Shown here: positions 27,898-38,370 of the stretch, piece by piece
How the letters are laid out: every line of letters begins with the position of its first letter
Position numbering within the stretch: the first letter of the stretch is position 1
Source of the DNA: Desulfobacteraceae bacterium
GTDB lineage: Bacteria; Desulfobacterota; Desulfobacteria; Desulfobacterales; Desulfosarcinaceae
Direction: 5' to 3'
Assembly (NCBI GenBank): GCA_013003715.1
Contig: JABDIN010000007.1
Location: forward strand, 22,230-86,229
DNA: 64,000 bases
Notes under the pieces: model-generated
The model's input: the letters and a program-made list of their open reading frames with translations, nothing else
Databases searched by the model: none
What the model was told of the DNA's origin: nothing
Made by a program: the position numbers and the translations under genes

Positions 27898-30800
27898 ATG
27901 ACCGGCGAAATCGAAATATACCAGCCAAAGCATCACCTGCGTGTTGTAACCGCTACATCCCTGTTTGACGGCCATGATGCATCGATAAATATTTTCAGGA
28001 GGATTCTGCAGGGAACCGGTGTTGAGGTCGTGCACCTCGGACACAATCGTTCCGTTAAGGAAATCGTGGATGCCGCCATACAGGAAGATGCCCAGGGTAT
28101 CGCCATATCCAGCTACCAGGGCGGCCATGTTGAATATTTCAAATATATGATCGATCTATTAAAAGAAAATGAAGCGACCCATATCCGGGTTTTCGGCGGT
28201 GGCGGCGGCGTGATCGTACCCGAGGAAATCAAGGAACTCGAGGATTACGGCGTAAGGAAAATTTACTCCCCGGCCGACGGTGCCCGGATGGGTTTGCAGG
28301 GCATTATCAATCACCTGGTCGAGGCTATTGACTTTCCCACTACCGACGGCAGCAACATCGATGTGAAGGCCTTAAAGCCGGACAATAAGGTTAAAATTGC
28401 CAATGCCATCTCCACTATGGAAATCGCTGTAGCCGACCAAAACGGGCATCTTGAAAAATTAAGATCGGACATCACACAGCGAATCGGGAAGAAAAAAATC
28501 CCGGTGATCGGTATCACCGGGACAGGGGGGGCCGGCAAATCCTCCCTCACCGATGAATTGATCATCAGATTGTTGCATGATTTTCCGGATATCCGGCTGG
28601 CCGTTATCAGCAGCGATCCCTCACGGCGGAAAACCGGCGGTGCCCTGTTGGGCGACCGCATCCGCATGAACGCCATCGGTAATGACCGCGTGTACATGCG
28701 GTCTTTGGCCACCCGTCGGTCACAGACCGAAATCCCGGATGCCCTCGGGGATATATTGTCGGTGGTCAAGGCGGCCGGTTATGATCTGATCATCGCCGAA
28801 ACCGCCGGTATCGGCCAGGGGGACTCCCAGATTATCGACCTGGTGGATGCCTCCATGTATATTATGACCAGCGAATTCGGCGCGGCCTCTCAGTTGGAAA
28901 AAATCGACATGCTGGATTTTGCCGATCTCGTGGCCGTAAACAAATATGAAAAAAGAGGCAGTGAAGACGCTGTCCGGGATGTTCGGAAACAAGTCCAACG
29001 GAACCGGAACGCTTATGAATGGGCTCCCGAGAAGATGCCGGTGTACGGCACCATTGCATCAAAATTCAATGATGACGGTGTAACCGCCCTCTACCATGGT
29101 ATCCTGGACACCATTGCCGAAAAGACCGGCCGGCGATTTGAATCCAGTCTTCCGAAACCCGACACCAATGTCTCCACATCAAAGACGATTATAATCCCGC
29201 CGGAACGGACACGCTATCTGGCGGAAATCGCCGATACCGTCAGAGATTACCACCGGCGCACCGATGCACAGGCCGAACAGCTCAGAAAGGTCTGGCACCT
29301 GAAACAGGCCGCGGCGGTGCTATCCAGCGAATATCCTGGAGAGGAGACCGTCACCCTTCTGGATCCGCTGAACAAATCCCTGGGAAAAGCACGGGAAACA
29401 CTGGACAAGGAGACGGTTTCCCTTGTGGAAAAATGGCAGGAGATCAAGACAGATTATACCAAGGATGAATTGGTGTATACCGTCCGGGATAAAGAGATAC
29501 GCATCCCGCTGTTTCAAGAGTCTTTATCGCGACAGCGGATCCCCAAAATCTCCTTGCCGAAATTTGAAGACCCCGGCGAAATATACAGGTGGATGCGGCG
29601 TGAAAACCTGCCGGGTTATTTCCCGTATACCGCCGGTGTTTTTCCGCTCAAACGGGTGGGTGAGGATCCCACGCGGATGTTTGCGGGTGAAGGCGATCCG
29701 GCGCGGACCAATCGCAGGTTCAAATTGTTGTCGGCTGAATCCGCGGCCAAACGCCTTTCCACGGCGTTCGACTCGGTTACCCTGTATGGATACGATCCGG
29801 AAGTGCGTCCGGATATTTACGGCAAGGTGGGCACTTCGGGTGTGAGTATCTGCACCCTGGATGATATGAAAGTCCTGTATGGCGGATTCGAGCTCTGTGC
29901 ACCCGGCACATCGGTCTCCATGACAATCAATGGGCCGGCACCCATCATCCTGGCCATGTTTCTCAACACGGCGGTGGAACAGCAGGTGGACGAGTATTCG
30001 CAGAAACATGGCAAAAGTCCCTCGGCCGGTGAGTATATCAAGATAAAGGCGGACGTTTTGGCAAATGTCCGGGGGACCGTCCAGGCCGATATTCTCAAAG
30101 AGGACCAGGGACAGAACACCTGCATTTTTTCCATCGAATTCGCACTGAAAATGATGGGTGACATCCAGGAATACTTTATTGATAACGATGTCAGAAATTT
30201 TTACTCCGTGTCCATTTCCGGGTACCACATCGCAGAGGCTGGAGCCAATCCCATCACCCAACTGGCCCTCACGCTTTCCAACGGATTTACCTACGTGGAG
30301 TATTATCTGTCCAGAGGGATGCCGTTGGATAGTTTCGCACCGAACTTGTCATATTTCTTTTCCAATGGTATGGATCCGGAGTACACTGTCATCGGCCGGG
30401 TGGCACGCCGGATATGGTCCATAGCCATGCGCGAAAAATACAATGCGTCGGCACGATCCCAAATGCTCAAATACCATATTCAGACCTCAGGGCGTTCACT
30501 GCACAGCCAGGATATCCAGTTCAACGATATCCGCACCACCCTGCAGGCCCTGTGTGCGGTATATGACAATTGCAACAGCCTGCATACCAATGCATTTGAC
30601 GAAGCCATCACCACCCCCAGCAAGGAGTCGGTACGCCGTGCATTGGCCATTCAGCAGATCATTAACCGTGAATGGGGACTGACAAAAAATGAAAACATGA
30701 GCCAGGGCAGTTTTATCGTGGAGGAGCTGACCGACCTGGTTGAAGAAGCCGTACTCATTGAATTTGAACGGATCACCGAACGGGGCGGCGTTTTAGGTGC

Positions 30801-31185
30801 CATGGAAACCGGCTACCAGCGCAGCAAGATTCAGGAAGAATCCATTTATTATGAAACCCTGAAACACAATGGAAAAATGCCGATCATCGGCGTCAACTCG
30901 TTCATCGATCCGGATACCGACGCTGACGACCCCTTCCAGGGCTCCATGGGACTCGAACTGGCCCGTGCCACTGAGGCGGAAAAGCAATCCCAACTCAACC
31001 GGTTGAAGGATTTTCAGGACAGGCATGCCGCCAAATCCGGCATTGCGTTAAAAAAATTACAGGAAACCGCCCTATCCGGCGGAAATATCTTTACGGAATT
31101 GATGGAAACTGTCAAATTCTGCTCTCTAGGTCAAATTACCCGCGCCCTCTACGACGTAGGTGGGCAGTATCGAAGAAATATGTAA
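27898..31185 (+). CDS. icmF: Fused B12-dependent acyl-CoA mutase (IcmF-type)
   Basis: A 1095-residue single-chain enzyme. Residues ~12-145 are the cobalamin-binding domain with SLFDGHDAS (His26 as cobalt ligand) and GGGG loop. Residues ~200-420 are a MeaB-like G-protein chaperone ([17 protein letters not shown]). From ~510 on is the acyl-CoA mutase barrel ([40 protein letters not shown]). This order is that of IcmF, which interconverts isobutyryl-CoA and butyryl-CoA, and sometimes other branched pairs. Methylmalonyl-CoA mutase has a different order. Substrate choice among isobutyryl, isovaleryl and pivalyl needs active-site comparison. AAGGAGG ribosome site. Confidence 0.95.
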   Translation: MTGEIEIYQPKHHLRVVTATSLFDGHDASINIFRRILQGTGVEVVHLGHNRSVKEIVDAAIQEDAQGIAISSYQGGHVEYFKYMIDLLKENEATHIRVFGGGGGVIVPEEIKELEDYGVRKIYSPADGARMGLQGIINHLVEAIDFPTTDGSNIDVKALKPDNKVKIANAISTMEIAVADQNGHLEKLRSDITQRIGKKKIPVIGITGTGGAGKSSLTDELIIRLLHDFPDIRLAVISSDPSRRKTGGALLGDRIRMNAIGNDRVYMRSLATRRSQTEIPDALGDILSVVKAAGYDLIIAETAGIGQGDSQIIDLVDASMYIMTSEFGAASQLEKIDMLDFADLVAVNKYEKRGSEDAVRDVRKQVQRNRNAYEWAPEKMPVYGTIASKFNDDGVTALYHGILDTIAEKTGRRFESSLPKPDTNVSTSKTIIIPPERTRYLAEIADTVRDYHRRTDAQAEQLRKVWHLKQAAAVLSSEYPGEETVTLLDPLNKSLGKARETLDKETVSLVEKWQEIKTDYTKDELVYTVRDKEIRIPLFQESLSRQRIPKISLPKFEDPGEIYRWMRRENLPGYFPYTAGVFPLKRVGEDPTRMFAGEGDPARTNRRFKLLSAESAAKRLSTAFDSVTLYGYDPEVRPDIYGKVGTSGVSICTLDDMKVLYGGFELCAPGTSVSMTINGPAPIILAMFLNTAVEQQVDEYSQKHGKSPSAGEYIKIKADVLANVRGTVQADILKEDQGQNTCIFSIEFALKMMGDIQEYFIDNDVRNFYSVSISGYHIAEAGANPITQLALTLSNGFTYVEYYLSRGMPLDSFAPNLSYFFSNGMDPEYTVIGRVARRIWSIAMREKYNASARSQMLKYHIQTSGRSLHSQDIQFNDIRTTLQALCAVYDNCNSLHTNAFDEAITTPSKESVRRALAIQQIINREWGLTKNENMSQGSFIVEELTDLVEEAVLIEFERITERGGVLGAMETGYQRSKIQEESIYYETLKHNGKMPIIGVNSFIDPDTDADDPFQGSMGLELARATEAEKQSQLNRLKDFQDRHAAKSGIALKKLQETALSGGNIFTELMETVKFCSLGQITRALYDVGGQYRRNM

Positions 31186-31201
31186 ACAAAGGAGATTTTT
31201 C

Positions 31202-32377
31202 ATGCGAGATGCAGTTATTGTAAGCGCCGTGCGGACCCCCCTCGGCAATTTTAACGGATCTTTAGGTTCCATCGGTGCCACCGACCTCGGCGCAATTGTT
31301 ATCAAGGCGGCAGTGGGCCGCGCCGGTATCAACAGCGAAGAGGTCAATGAGGTGATCATGGGACAGGTATTGCCTTGCGGATATGGCCAAAACCCCGCCA
31401 AACAGGCAGCGGTAAAAGCGGGTATGCCCTGGGAAGCGGAATGTTTCACCATAAACAAGGTATGCGGTTCAGCGCTGAAATCCGTCATGCTGGCCGCACA
31501 GGCGATCCAGACCGGTGATGCCGACGTGGTTGTGGCCGGCGGCATGGAAAATATGACCATGGCCCCCTACTACCTGGAGAAGGCCCGATTCGGCTACCGG
31601 ATGGGACCCGGGCAGCTCACGGATTCGATGATACATGACGGCCTCTGGGACATCGTCAACGATTTCCATATGGGCATGTCCAACGAAATGTGTTCTGAAA
31701 AATACAATGTCAGCCGTGAAGACCAGGACCGGTATGCGGCCATGTCCTACGAGCGCACCTTGCACGCCATCGGCACTGGAATGTTTAGAAGAGAGATCAT
31801 TCCCGTCGAGATCCCCCAACGAAAAGGCGATCCGGTGCTCTTCGACACCGATGAATGTGCGCGTGAAACAAACTATGAGGCCCTGGCCAAAATGCGGCCG
31901 GCGTTTAAAAAAGACGGTGTGGGCACTGCGGGAAATGCTTCAATTATCAGCGATGGTGCCGCCGCCGTGGTCGTCATGGCCAAAGAAAAAGCAGAGGCAC
32001 TGGGTTGCGAGATCATCGCCACCATCGGTGCTCAAGCATCCTACGGCATCGACATGAAGTATGTACTCGTGGCACCGATCTGGGCGATTCCGAAATGCCT
32101 GAAAAAAGAAGGACTGGACATCCCGGATGTGGACTTGTTTGAAGTGAATGAGGCATTCAGCGGTTCAACCGTGGCAGTGTCCCGGGAGTTGGGTCTGGAC
32201 CCTGAGAAAACCAACGTCTGCGGTGGCAGCGTTGCCCTGGGCCATCCCATCGGTGCCAGCGGGTGCCGGGTACTGGTGACCCTCCTTCATGAAATGATGA
32301 GGCGGGACAGCAAAACCGGTATCGCATCCCTGTGCCTGGGCGGTGGAGAGGCAGTGGCCATGGTCGTGAAGCGCTAA
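31202..32377 (+). CDS. Acetyl-CoA C-acyltransferase (thiolase)
   Basis: 391 residues. The nucleophilic Cys is in INKVCGSALKSV, the catalytic His in VALGHPIGASG, and the second Cys in SLCLGGGEAVAM. Also seen are VRTPLGNF near the N-terminus and NEAFSGSTVA. It cleaves acetoacetyl-CoA (or longer 3-ketoacyl-CoA) with CoA, the last step of beta-oxidation, or runs in reverse. The ATG is set by AAAGGAG; a longer frame extends into icmF. It sits 16 bp after icmF, clearly in the same operon. Confidence 0.95.
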   Translation: MRDAVIVSAVRTPLGNFNGSLGSIGATDLGAIVIKAAVGRAGINSEEVNEVIMGQVLPCGYGQNPAKQAAVKAGMPWEAECFTINKVCGSALKSVMLAAQAIQTGDADVVVAGGMENMTMAPYYLEKARFGYRMGPGQLTDSMIHDGLWDIVNDFHMGMSNEMCSEKYNVSREDQDRYAAMSYERTLHAIGTGMFRREIIPVEIPQRKGDPVLFDTDECARETNYEALAKMRPAFKKDGVGTAGNASIISDGAAAVVVMAKEKAEALGCEIIATIGAQASYGIDMKYVLVAPIWAIPKCLKKEGLDIPDVDLFEVNEAFSGSTVAVSRELGLDPEKTNVCGGSVALGHPIGASGCRVLVTLLHEMMRRDSKTGIASLCLGGGEAVAMVVKR

Positions 32378-32439
32378 CTTCGGCTAACAATCAAGGTCGA
32401 TTTATTATACTCTAATTTCAGAATTGAGGGAGACTAAAA

Positions 32440-33288
32440 ATGGAAGTGAAAACATTTGGCGTAATCGGTGCCGGACAAATGGGAAATGGTATCGCACAAG
32501 TGGCCGCCAACAGCGGCATCAATGTCATTATGAATGATATCGCCCCGGAATTCGTTGAAAGCGGGCTCAACAATATTTCAAAACTGCTGGCGCGAAGCGT
32601 TGAAAAAGGTAAAGTCACCGCAGAAGCGAAAGAGGCGGTGCTGGGCCGTATAAAAACCAGCACGGATATCAAGGACATGGCCGATGCGGACTTCGTGGTG
32701 GAAGCAGCCACTGAAAAGGAACACCTGAAATTCCAAATTTTCAAAGACCTGGATAAAATCTGCCGGGCAGAGGTCATCCTTGCCACCAATACCTCATCCA
32801 TCCCCATCGGCCGGATTGCCGCCCAGACCAATCGGCCGGAGAAAGTGATCGGTATGCACTTCATGAACCCGGTGCCGGTGATGAAGCTGATTGAGGTGAT
32901 CCGCGGCATCGCCACATCAGACGAGACATTTGATTTCACCTGGGAACTATCCAAAAAATTCGGAAAAACCCCGGCACAGGCCAACGATTTTCCGGGCTTC
33001 ATCGCCAACCGGATTCTGTTGCCGATGATCAACGAAGCGGTCTTTGCCCTTTATCATAATGTTGGTACACGCGAGGATATTGATATGGTGATGAAACTGG
33101 GCATGAACCACCCCATGGGACCCCTGGCGCTGGCGGACCTGATCGGCCTGGATACCTGCCTGGCCATCATGGAAACCCTTTACGAGGGATTTAAGGATTC
33201 AAAATACCGCCCCTGCCCCCTATTGCGCAAATATGTGGAAGCCGGATGGCTGGGCCGAAAAACCAAAAGAGGCTTTTACGAATATTGA
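32440..33288 (+). CDS. hbd: 3-hydroxybutyryl-CoA dehydrogenase
   Basis: 282 residues, NAD(P)-dependent oxidation of 3-hydroxyacyl-CoA to 3-ketoacyl-CoA. Rossmann loop GVIGAGQMGNGIAQVAA, then VVEAATEKEHLKFQIF, ATNTSSIPI, GMHFMNPVPVMKLIEVI (catalytic His), and C-terminal GFIANRILLPMINEA and NHPMGPLALADLIGLD. Length equals stand-alone Hbd/PaaH rather than multifunctional FadB, so enoyl-CoA hydratase activity must come from elsewhere. GAGGGAG site before the ATG; between thiolase and an XRE-cupin regulator. Confidence 0.95.
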   Translation: MEVKTFGVIGAGQMGNGIAQVAANSGINVIMNDIAPEFVESGLNNISKLLARSVEKGKVTAEAKEAVLGRIKTSTDIKDMADADFVVEAATEKEHLKFQIFKDLDKICRAEVILATNTSSIPIGRIAAQTNRPEKVIGMHFMNPVPVMKLIEVIRGIATSDETFDFTWELSKKFGKTPAQANDFPGFIANRILLPMINEAVFALYHNVGTREDIDMVMKLGMNHPMGPLALADLIGLDTCLAIMETLYEGFKDSKYRPCPLLRKYVEAGWLGRKTKRGFYEY

Positions 33289-33350
33289 TTCCCTGAATCT
33301 TGCATGAAAATTAATGAGAAATATATAATCCACAAGACCAAGGAGATTTT

Positions 33351-33902
33351 ATGCCTAAAAAAAAAGCCGGCGCATTTACACCTGTGGGCAAAAAAATAAA
33401 AACGGCAAGGCTTGAGCAAAATCTCACCTACGAAAACATCGCCAATGATACCGGTTTCAGCATCGAATTTTTGAAAAATGTGGAGAATGGAAAAGAAACC
33501 CCGCCGGTGGGAACGCTTTTACAGATCGCCAAAGCCTTGAGAATCGATTCATCTTTTTTGCTCAAAGAGCAGGAATTAAAGATGAAGGATCGCGTCAAGG
33601 AATATACCAAGCGAACCAGCAACTACGCCTATGCCACACTGACGCCCGGTGCAGAGAACAAACATCTGAAGGCATTTCGCGTATCCATTGAGGCCATGCA
33701 GGAACACGAGGGCGTCGGATATCACCATGAGGGTGAAGAATTCGTCTACGTTTTGAGTGGTACCATCGAGGTGATGGTTGGCGATCATGTCAACAAACTG
33801 AAAAAAAGTGAGTCATTGCATTTTAATTCAGGAATCCGGCACAAGATGAAAAATATCGGAAAAACATCCGCCGAATTGCTGGTCGTGATATACAATCAAT
33901 AG
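33351..33902 (+). CDS. XRE-cupin transcriptional regulator
   Basis: 183 residues. N-terminal Cro/CI-type helix-turn-helix (GKKIKTARLEQNLTYENIANDTGFSIEFLKNVENGKETPP), linker, and a C-terminal cupin barrel (GYHHEGEEFVYVLSGTIEVMVGD, then FNSGIRHKMKNIG). The cupin likely binds a small ligand or metal. Such regulators often control the enzymes they are encoded with. Here it is inside the beta-oxidation operon between hbd and acyl-CoA dehydrogenase, giving that locus a second regulator besides TetR. AAGGAG site. Confidence 0.93.
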   Translation: MPKKKAGAFTPVGKKIKTARLEQNLTYENIANDTGFSIEFLKNVENGKETPPVGTLLQIAKALRIDSSFLLKEQELKMKDRVKEYTKRTSNYAYATLTPGAENKHLKAFRVSIEAMQEHEGVGYHHEGEEFVYVLSGTIEVMVGDHVNKLKKSESLHFNSGIRHKMKNIGKTSAELLVVIYNQ

Positions 33903-33928
33903 CATCGCCCCGGCTGCGCCGCAGAAAG

Positions 33929-33991
33929 ATGGATTTTACCCGTTATAGCTACGCCGGCATCGACCTGGCCCTTGCCCCGGAAGATGAATAA
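33929..33991 (+). other. 20-codon leftover ORF, possible crotonase start
   Basis: ATG to TAA encoding MDFTRYSYAGIDLALAPEDE, lying where an enoyl-CoA hydratase would be expected between hbd and acyl-CoA dehydrogenase. Its look (MDFxxYxYxxIDL) is like the first strand of some crotonase-family proteins, so it may be the stump of a deleted gene. The fragment is too short to prove this. Confidence 0.25.
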
Positions 33992-34015
33992 AGACGTTTA
34001 TCAGGAGAACTCTGC

Positions 34016-35170
34016 ATGTCATCCAAACTCACAGACGAACAACTCATGATCCAGTCCATGGTGCGTGAATTCTCACGGGAGGTGCTTTCCCAGACCGCAG
34101 CGGAAAGAGACCGCACCAAGGAATTTCCTGCAGAAAACCTTCAGCAGATGGCGGAACTCGGCCTATTGGGGATGATGGTGCCACCGGAATATGATGGTGC
34201 CGGATCGGATACGGTGGGCTACGTGCTGGCACTTTCTGAAATTGCCTACTCCTGCGCCTCAACGGCAGTGGTGATGTCGGTGCACAACTCCATCGTCTGC
34301 GAGAGTATACTCAAATTCGGCAGTGAGCATCAAAAACAGACGTATTTGAAAGAACTGGCCGCCGGCAAATATATCGGTGCCTTTGCACTCACCGAACCGC
34401 AGGCCGGGTCGGATCCGGTCAGCCAATACACAACGGCGGTTCAGGATGGCGATCACTATATCATCAACGGCACCAAAAGATTCATAACCACCGGTAAAAA
34501 CGCCGGGTTGGTGATCGTTACGGCGAAAACCGACCCGGAGCTCAAACATAAAGGTATCAGCGCATTTCTCGTGTCAAAGGACAACCCCGGCATGAAAGCC
34601 GGGGCCCTGGAGGATAAAATGGGGCTCCGGGCATCGGACACCGTGGACCTGATTTTCGATGATTGCCGGGTGCCTGCCGGTGACCGTCTGGGTAGTGAAG
34701 GTGACGGATTCAAAATTGCCATGACCGGACTGGATGGTGGACGGATCGGTATCGCCGCGCAATCCGTGGGCGTTGCCCAGGCCGCCCTGGACGCGTCTGT
34801 GACCTATGCCCAGGAGCGGGAACAATTCAACCGGAAGATATCCAAGTTCCAGGGGTTGCGGTGGATGTTCGCCGATATGGCCACCGAAATCGAAGCGGCC
34901 CGCCAGCTGATGCTGTCGGCCGCCGCCATGAAGGATAACGGCCAGAAACACACCATGCAAGCGTCCATGGCCAAGCTGTTTGCCTCGGAAATGGTAAACC
35001 GCATTACGGCCAAAGCCATACAAATCCACGGTGGCTACGGGTTCACGAAAGAGTACCCGGTGGAGCGGTTTTATCGGGATGCGCGGGTCTTCACAATTTA
35101 CGAGGGCACCTCGGAAATTCAACGGGTGGTGATATCCAACAACATCTTCAACGACAAACGCAAGCCGTAA
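34016..35170 (+). CDS. Acyl-CoA dehydrogenase (short-chain/butyryl type)
   Basis: 384 residues, FAD-dependent alpha,beta-dehydrogenation of acyl-CoA. Signatures: GAFALTEPQAGSDP, INGTKRFITTG, GLRASDTVDLIFDDCRVPA, YAQEREQFNRKISKFQGLR, QIHGGYGFTKEYPVERFYRDARV and the catalytic base in IYEGTSEIQ. Size and motifs are those of short-chain enzymes such as butyryl-CoA dehydrogenase. With icmF, hbd and thiolase it covers all but the hydratase step from isobutyryl-CoA to acetyl-CoA. No etfAB or quinone-linked redox partner is in the window. CAGGAG site; strong terminator follows. Confidence 0.95.
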   Translation: MSSKLTDEQLMIQSMVREFSREVLSQTAAERDRTKEFPAENLQQMAELGLLGMMVPPEYDGAGSDTVGYVLALSEIAYSCASTAVVMSVHNSIVCESILKFGSEHQKQTYLKELAAGKYIGAFALTEPQAGSDPVSQYTTAVQDGDHYIINGTKRFITTGKNAGLVIVTAKTDPELKHKGISAFLVSKDNPGMKAGALEDKMGLRASDTVDLIFDDCRVPAGDRLGSEGDGFKIAMTGLDGGRIGIAAQSVGVAQAALDASVTYAQEREQFNRKISKFQGLRWMFADMATEIEAARQLMLSAAAMKDNGQKHTMQASMAKLFASEMVNRITAKAIQIHGGYGFTKEYPVERFYRDARVFTIYEGTSEIQRVVISNNIFNDKRKP

Positions 35171-35207
35171 TGCTCTCACCGGTGAATTGAACAGGATAGA
35201 AATACAC

Positions 35208-35240
35208 GAAAAGCCGCTGCTCACCTGTAGCGGCTTTTTC
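35208..35240 (+). terminator. Terminator after acyl-CoA dehydrogenase
   Basis: AAAAGCCGCT, 10-base loop, AGCGGCTTTTT. It closes the icmF-acd cluster, and the A-run gives some bidirectional function for the convergent ACT gene. Confidence 0.92.
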
Positions 35241-35292
35241 CGGGCCATCCAGTCAGTCTTCCGGTCGCCGTATCAGGTCATCCGCACCTTGA

Positions 35293-35775
35293 TCAATCCT
35301 GAAAAATCTTCGCTGCATGTTCGATGTCTTCGGGGCAAAAAACAAAGAGACAATTCTCCTGTGGTGAGGATACGGATCCATAGACATAGTTGATATTGAT
35401 GCCTTCCTCGCCGAACTTGGAGGTCACCTTGGCCAGTTCGCCGGGGGAGTTGGTCAGTTGTATGGCGATAACCGGCAATATATCAAACAGGTAATCGTTT
35501 TTGGAGAGCAGGTCCACGGCTTTATCGGTATTGTCCGCCAGAAGCCGGATCAGTGCGAAGTCGGCCGAATCTTTACTCATGGAATTGTAACTGGCGGCCG
35601 AGGCAATCCGTTTAAGGGACTTCCCGCGTGCTTTAAATAATCCTTTCACATAATCCGAGGCATCCTGAATGGCCAGGGCATCGATATTGATGTGGGCGTC
35701 GGCGAACAAGGTGGCCAACCTGCCCAATTCTCCGGGAACATTTTGCAAAAATAAAGAAATTTCCGTTCGCACCAT
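35293..35775 (-). CDS. Tandem ACT-domain protein
   Basis: 160 residues made of two ACT modules. The first begins EISLFLQNVPGELGRLATLFADAHINIDALAI and the second DILPVIAIQLTNSPGELAKVTSKFGEEGININYVYGS. They bind amino acids or other small ligands allosterically. No catalytic domain is attached. In related genomes such proteins lie near acyl-CoA or phenylacetate CoA ligases; here three AMP-forming ligases are encoded on the same strand just downstream. A regulatory link is possible but is inference. GGAG site before ATG. Confidence 0.88.
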   Translation of the reverse strand: MVRTEISLFLQNVPGELGRLATLFADAHINIDALAIQDASDYVKGLFKARGKSLKRIASAASYNSMSKDSADFALIRLLADNTDKAVDLLSKNDYLFDILPVIAIQLTNSPGELAKVTSKFGEEGININYVYGSVSSPQENCLFVFCPEDIEHAAKIFQD

Positions 35776-36134
35776 CGTTCACTCTCCTCGTTTTTTAACC
35801 ATCCCGAATAGTTCAGGAATTCGTTTAGGGTTCACGAAAAAATAAATTGCCGAATTTCCGTGGGTCAGGCGCCCAGCCACCAAGGCTCGAAAATAAAGGA
35901 ATAGTTTAAAGGATATAACCATACTACCGAACAGAATTCAAAATTAATTTGAACTCTGCAGCGGTTAACCCGGCACCGCATAACCGTTTCAGTCGCCGAT
36001 CGCAGACCGCCCGGGCGACGGTGGATAGGTAAAAGGAAAACGGGACGGCGTTCGTTTAAATACCATGAAGATATCTATGGGTATGTTAGGTTTGAAGCCG
36101 TCTTCACGATTAATAACCAGACGGTCCGTCGCTT
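35776..36134. other. Intergenic region, no gene seen
   Basis: 359 bp on the upstream side of the ACT gene and downstream of the first acyl-CoA synthetase stop. AT-rich around 35780-35960 (likely ACT promoter). I see no terminator with a T-run for the large minus-strand operon. Confidence 0.45.
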
Positions 36135-38081
36135 TCAGGACGATTTCCCGGCCACCGTCCTGATCGTCAAATCGATGCCCATTGGCCCGGATTGTTCAGG
36201 CCTGACGCCTTCGGAAGTGTTGTATCGGATAAAAATGTCGTTGGCATAAATGGCCTTGAGCAGGGGCCGGTATCGCCGTTCCACAACAGACCGGCGAAGT
36301 TTACGGGTCCTTGTCAACTCGCCAGCATCCGTTTCCAGTGGTTTATGAAGATTGATGAACTTTTTAATTTTCATATGGTCCGGGAGGTCCTCATTTGCCT
36401 TTAAAACCTGCTCAGCGATCAATGTATACACATCCGGCATTTGGGAAAGCGCCTGGTATGACAAGCTTTTCGATTTATCGTGAGCTTTCCCGGCCATCAC
36501 CTCGTCAATGCATATAATGGCGGCGATAAACGGCCGTTTATCACCGATAACCCAGGCATCTTTTATGTATTGATTTCGCTTAAGCCGTGTTTCAAGAAAA
36601 TGGGCGCTGAAACATTGTCCGTTCATCAGGGTGAAAATCTCCTTGGTTCGGTCAAAAACCACCAAATGGCCATCTTTGTCGAAAAAACCTTTATCATCTG
36701 AAGCAAAACCGCCATCCCAGGTGACTTCGGCAGTTGCTGACGGATCTTTGTGGTACCCCCCGAAAAAAGTATCGCCGGTGGTTATGATCCTTCCCTCCGG
36801 GGATATTCGAATAAAGGTTCCCGGAAGGGGTTTGCCGACGGTATCGAATTTAATATCACCGGTCCGGTGCACCGCCGTGATGCCGGTCACCTCTGTCCGG
36901 CCGTAGAATTGTTTCAGGTTGACGCCGAGGGCATGGAAAAAATAAAAATGCGAGGGACGCAGCGCGGCTCCGGCGACATAGGCATTTCGTAACCGGGACA
37001 AACCCAATTGTTTCCGGAGGCCTTTCAAGACACCGTGAAACGCTATCCGGTGGTAAACGGACAGCAGCAAGGGGACCGGTTTTTTCGCCAACATCAGTTC
37101 AGCGACACGCTGGCCGACACTCAAGGCTTGGTTAAAGAGTGGTTGGAACAATCCTTTCGCCCTGAAATAACGATCCAGCGCATGTCGCATGATCTGCCCA
37201 TATACTCTGGGCGGGGCGAACAGGATCGTCGGGCTGACCGCCTGCAAATCCGCCAATCGGGTGTCGGCATGTTCCGTAAAGTTGACCGTGCTGCCCACCA
37301 GAACGCTAGAACAAATCGTCATCATCTGCTCGCCGATCCATCCCACCGGCAGGTAAGACAGATAATCATCTGTTTTTTGACAGGGATCCACAGCCATTAA
37401 TTGTTTTGCGGCGGATATGACATTCCGGTGGGACAACATCGCCCCTTTGGGCAATACACCGTGATCGGCGGTGTAAGAAATGAATGCACAATCATCTCCG
37501 TCAACCCGACCGGTCAGTTCCTCGAAGGTCCCTGCGGCGGCCATTTCCAATTCTACACCCCGCAAACCCAAAGCGTCGAAACCGATCACACCATCGCTAC
37601 CCTGGTCATCGGCATCGGCAATGGTATCAGTGATAATTGTCTGCAAACCGGCACATTCGTTTAACAATGACAATGCCGGTGTGATGATCGATTCATGGCC
37701 TGAAACGACCAGACATTTGGCACCCGAATGATCCACGATGTAGCGTATCTCATCCATGACACTGTTATCGGCTATCCAGACCACCACGCCACCGGTGCAG
37801 AGCACAGCCATTTCAACGATTACACTTTCCGGATGTTTTACCCCCCAGATCGCGACTTTATCACCCCGTACAACTCCAACATCGACCAAACCCATGGCAA
37901 CCCGCTTTACTTCGGCAAAGTATTCAAACCATGACAGGGCGGTCTCTTGCCCGGAAGAATGGACGCTCAATGCGATACGGTCTGCATCCGGACCGGTTCC
38001 CCGATCATAAAAAAGGGATGGGATGGTGATGTCTCTTGAATGATCCGGAGCGATTGGTTCGACCTGACCACTGGCTGTCAT
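36135..38081 (-). CDS. AMP-forming long-chain acyl-CoA synthetase
   Basis: 648 residues, ANL superfamily, FadD15/ACSL type: activates a carboxylate with ATP to acyl-AMP, then CoA. Visible: WFEYFAEVKRVAMGL, substrate region YLSYLPVGWIGEQMMTI, FYGRTEVTGITAVH (core A5-like), GKPLPGTFIRISPEGRI, TGDTFFGGYHKDP, and KEIFTLMNGQCFSAHFLE near the hinge. The P-loop-like A3 segment reads SYTADHGVLPKGAMLSH, degraded from the usual TSGTTGxPKG, so activity may be changed. Last gene of a long minus-strand cluster with a Liv-type transporter and two other ligases. GAGG site. Confidence 0.9.
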   Translation of the reverse strand: MTASGQVEPIAPDHSRDITIPSLFYDRGTGPDADRIALSVHSSGQETALSWFEYFAEVKRVAMGLVDVGVVRGDKVAIWGVKHPESVIVEMAVLCTGGVVVWIADNSVMDEIRYIVDHSGAKCLVVSGHESIITPALSLLNECAGLQTIITDTIADADDQGSDGVIGFDALGLRGVELEMAAAGTFEELTGRVDGDDCAFISYTADHGVLPKGAMLSHRNVISAAKQLMAVDPCQKTDDYLSYLPVGWIGEQMMTICSSVLVGSTVNFTEHADTRLADLQAVSPTILFAPPRVYGQIMRHALDRYFRAKGLFQPLFNQALSVGQRVAELMLAKKPVPLLLSVYHRIAFHGVLKGLRKQLGLSRLRNAYVAGAALRPSHFYFFHALGVNLKQFYGRTEVTGITAVHRTGDIKFDTVGKPLPGTFIRISPEGRIITTGDTFFGGYHKDPSATAEVTWDGGFASDDKGFFDKDGHLVVFDRTKEIFTLMNGQCFSAHFLETRLKRNQYIKDAWVIGDKRPFIAAIICIDEVMAGKAHDKSKSLSYQALSQMPDVYTLIAEQVLKANEDLPDHMKIKKFINLHKPLETDAGELTRTRKLRRSVVERRYRPLLKAIYANDIFIRYNTSEGVRPEQSGPMGIDLTIRTVAGKSS

Positions 38082-38370
38082 GGAAACCTCATTCGGGATG
38101 TTTATTCCGGCCTTTCCCCCACACCGGCGTCTAACACAGTGTGGGAAAAAATGTCCTGTCCATTGGCACCTGGCGGATAAGACAACATTATGGAGAACGA
38201 AAAGCGGTTGTCAAGCGCATATGGAAAGAATTGACAGCTGCACATCAAAAAGGAGGGGAAAATAAAATGGATAATAGACCCGACACCACGGTTGTTGCAG
38301 TATGCATCGGCAAACGGGAGAAACAACTGCCGGTTCCCCCGGACACACCAGGTGGAACCCGATCGCGGTC

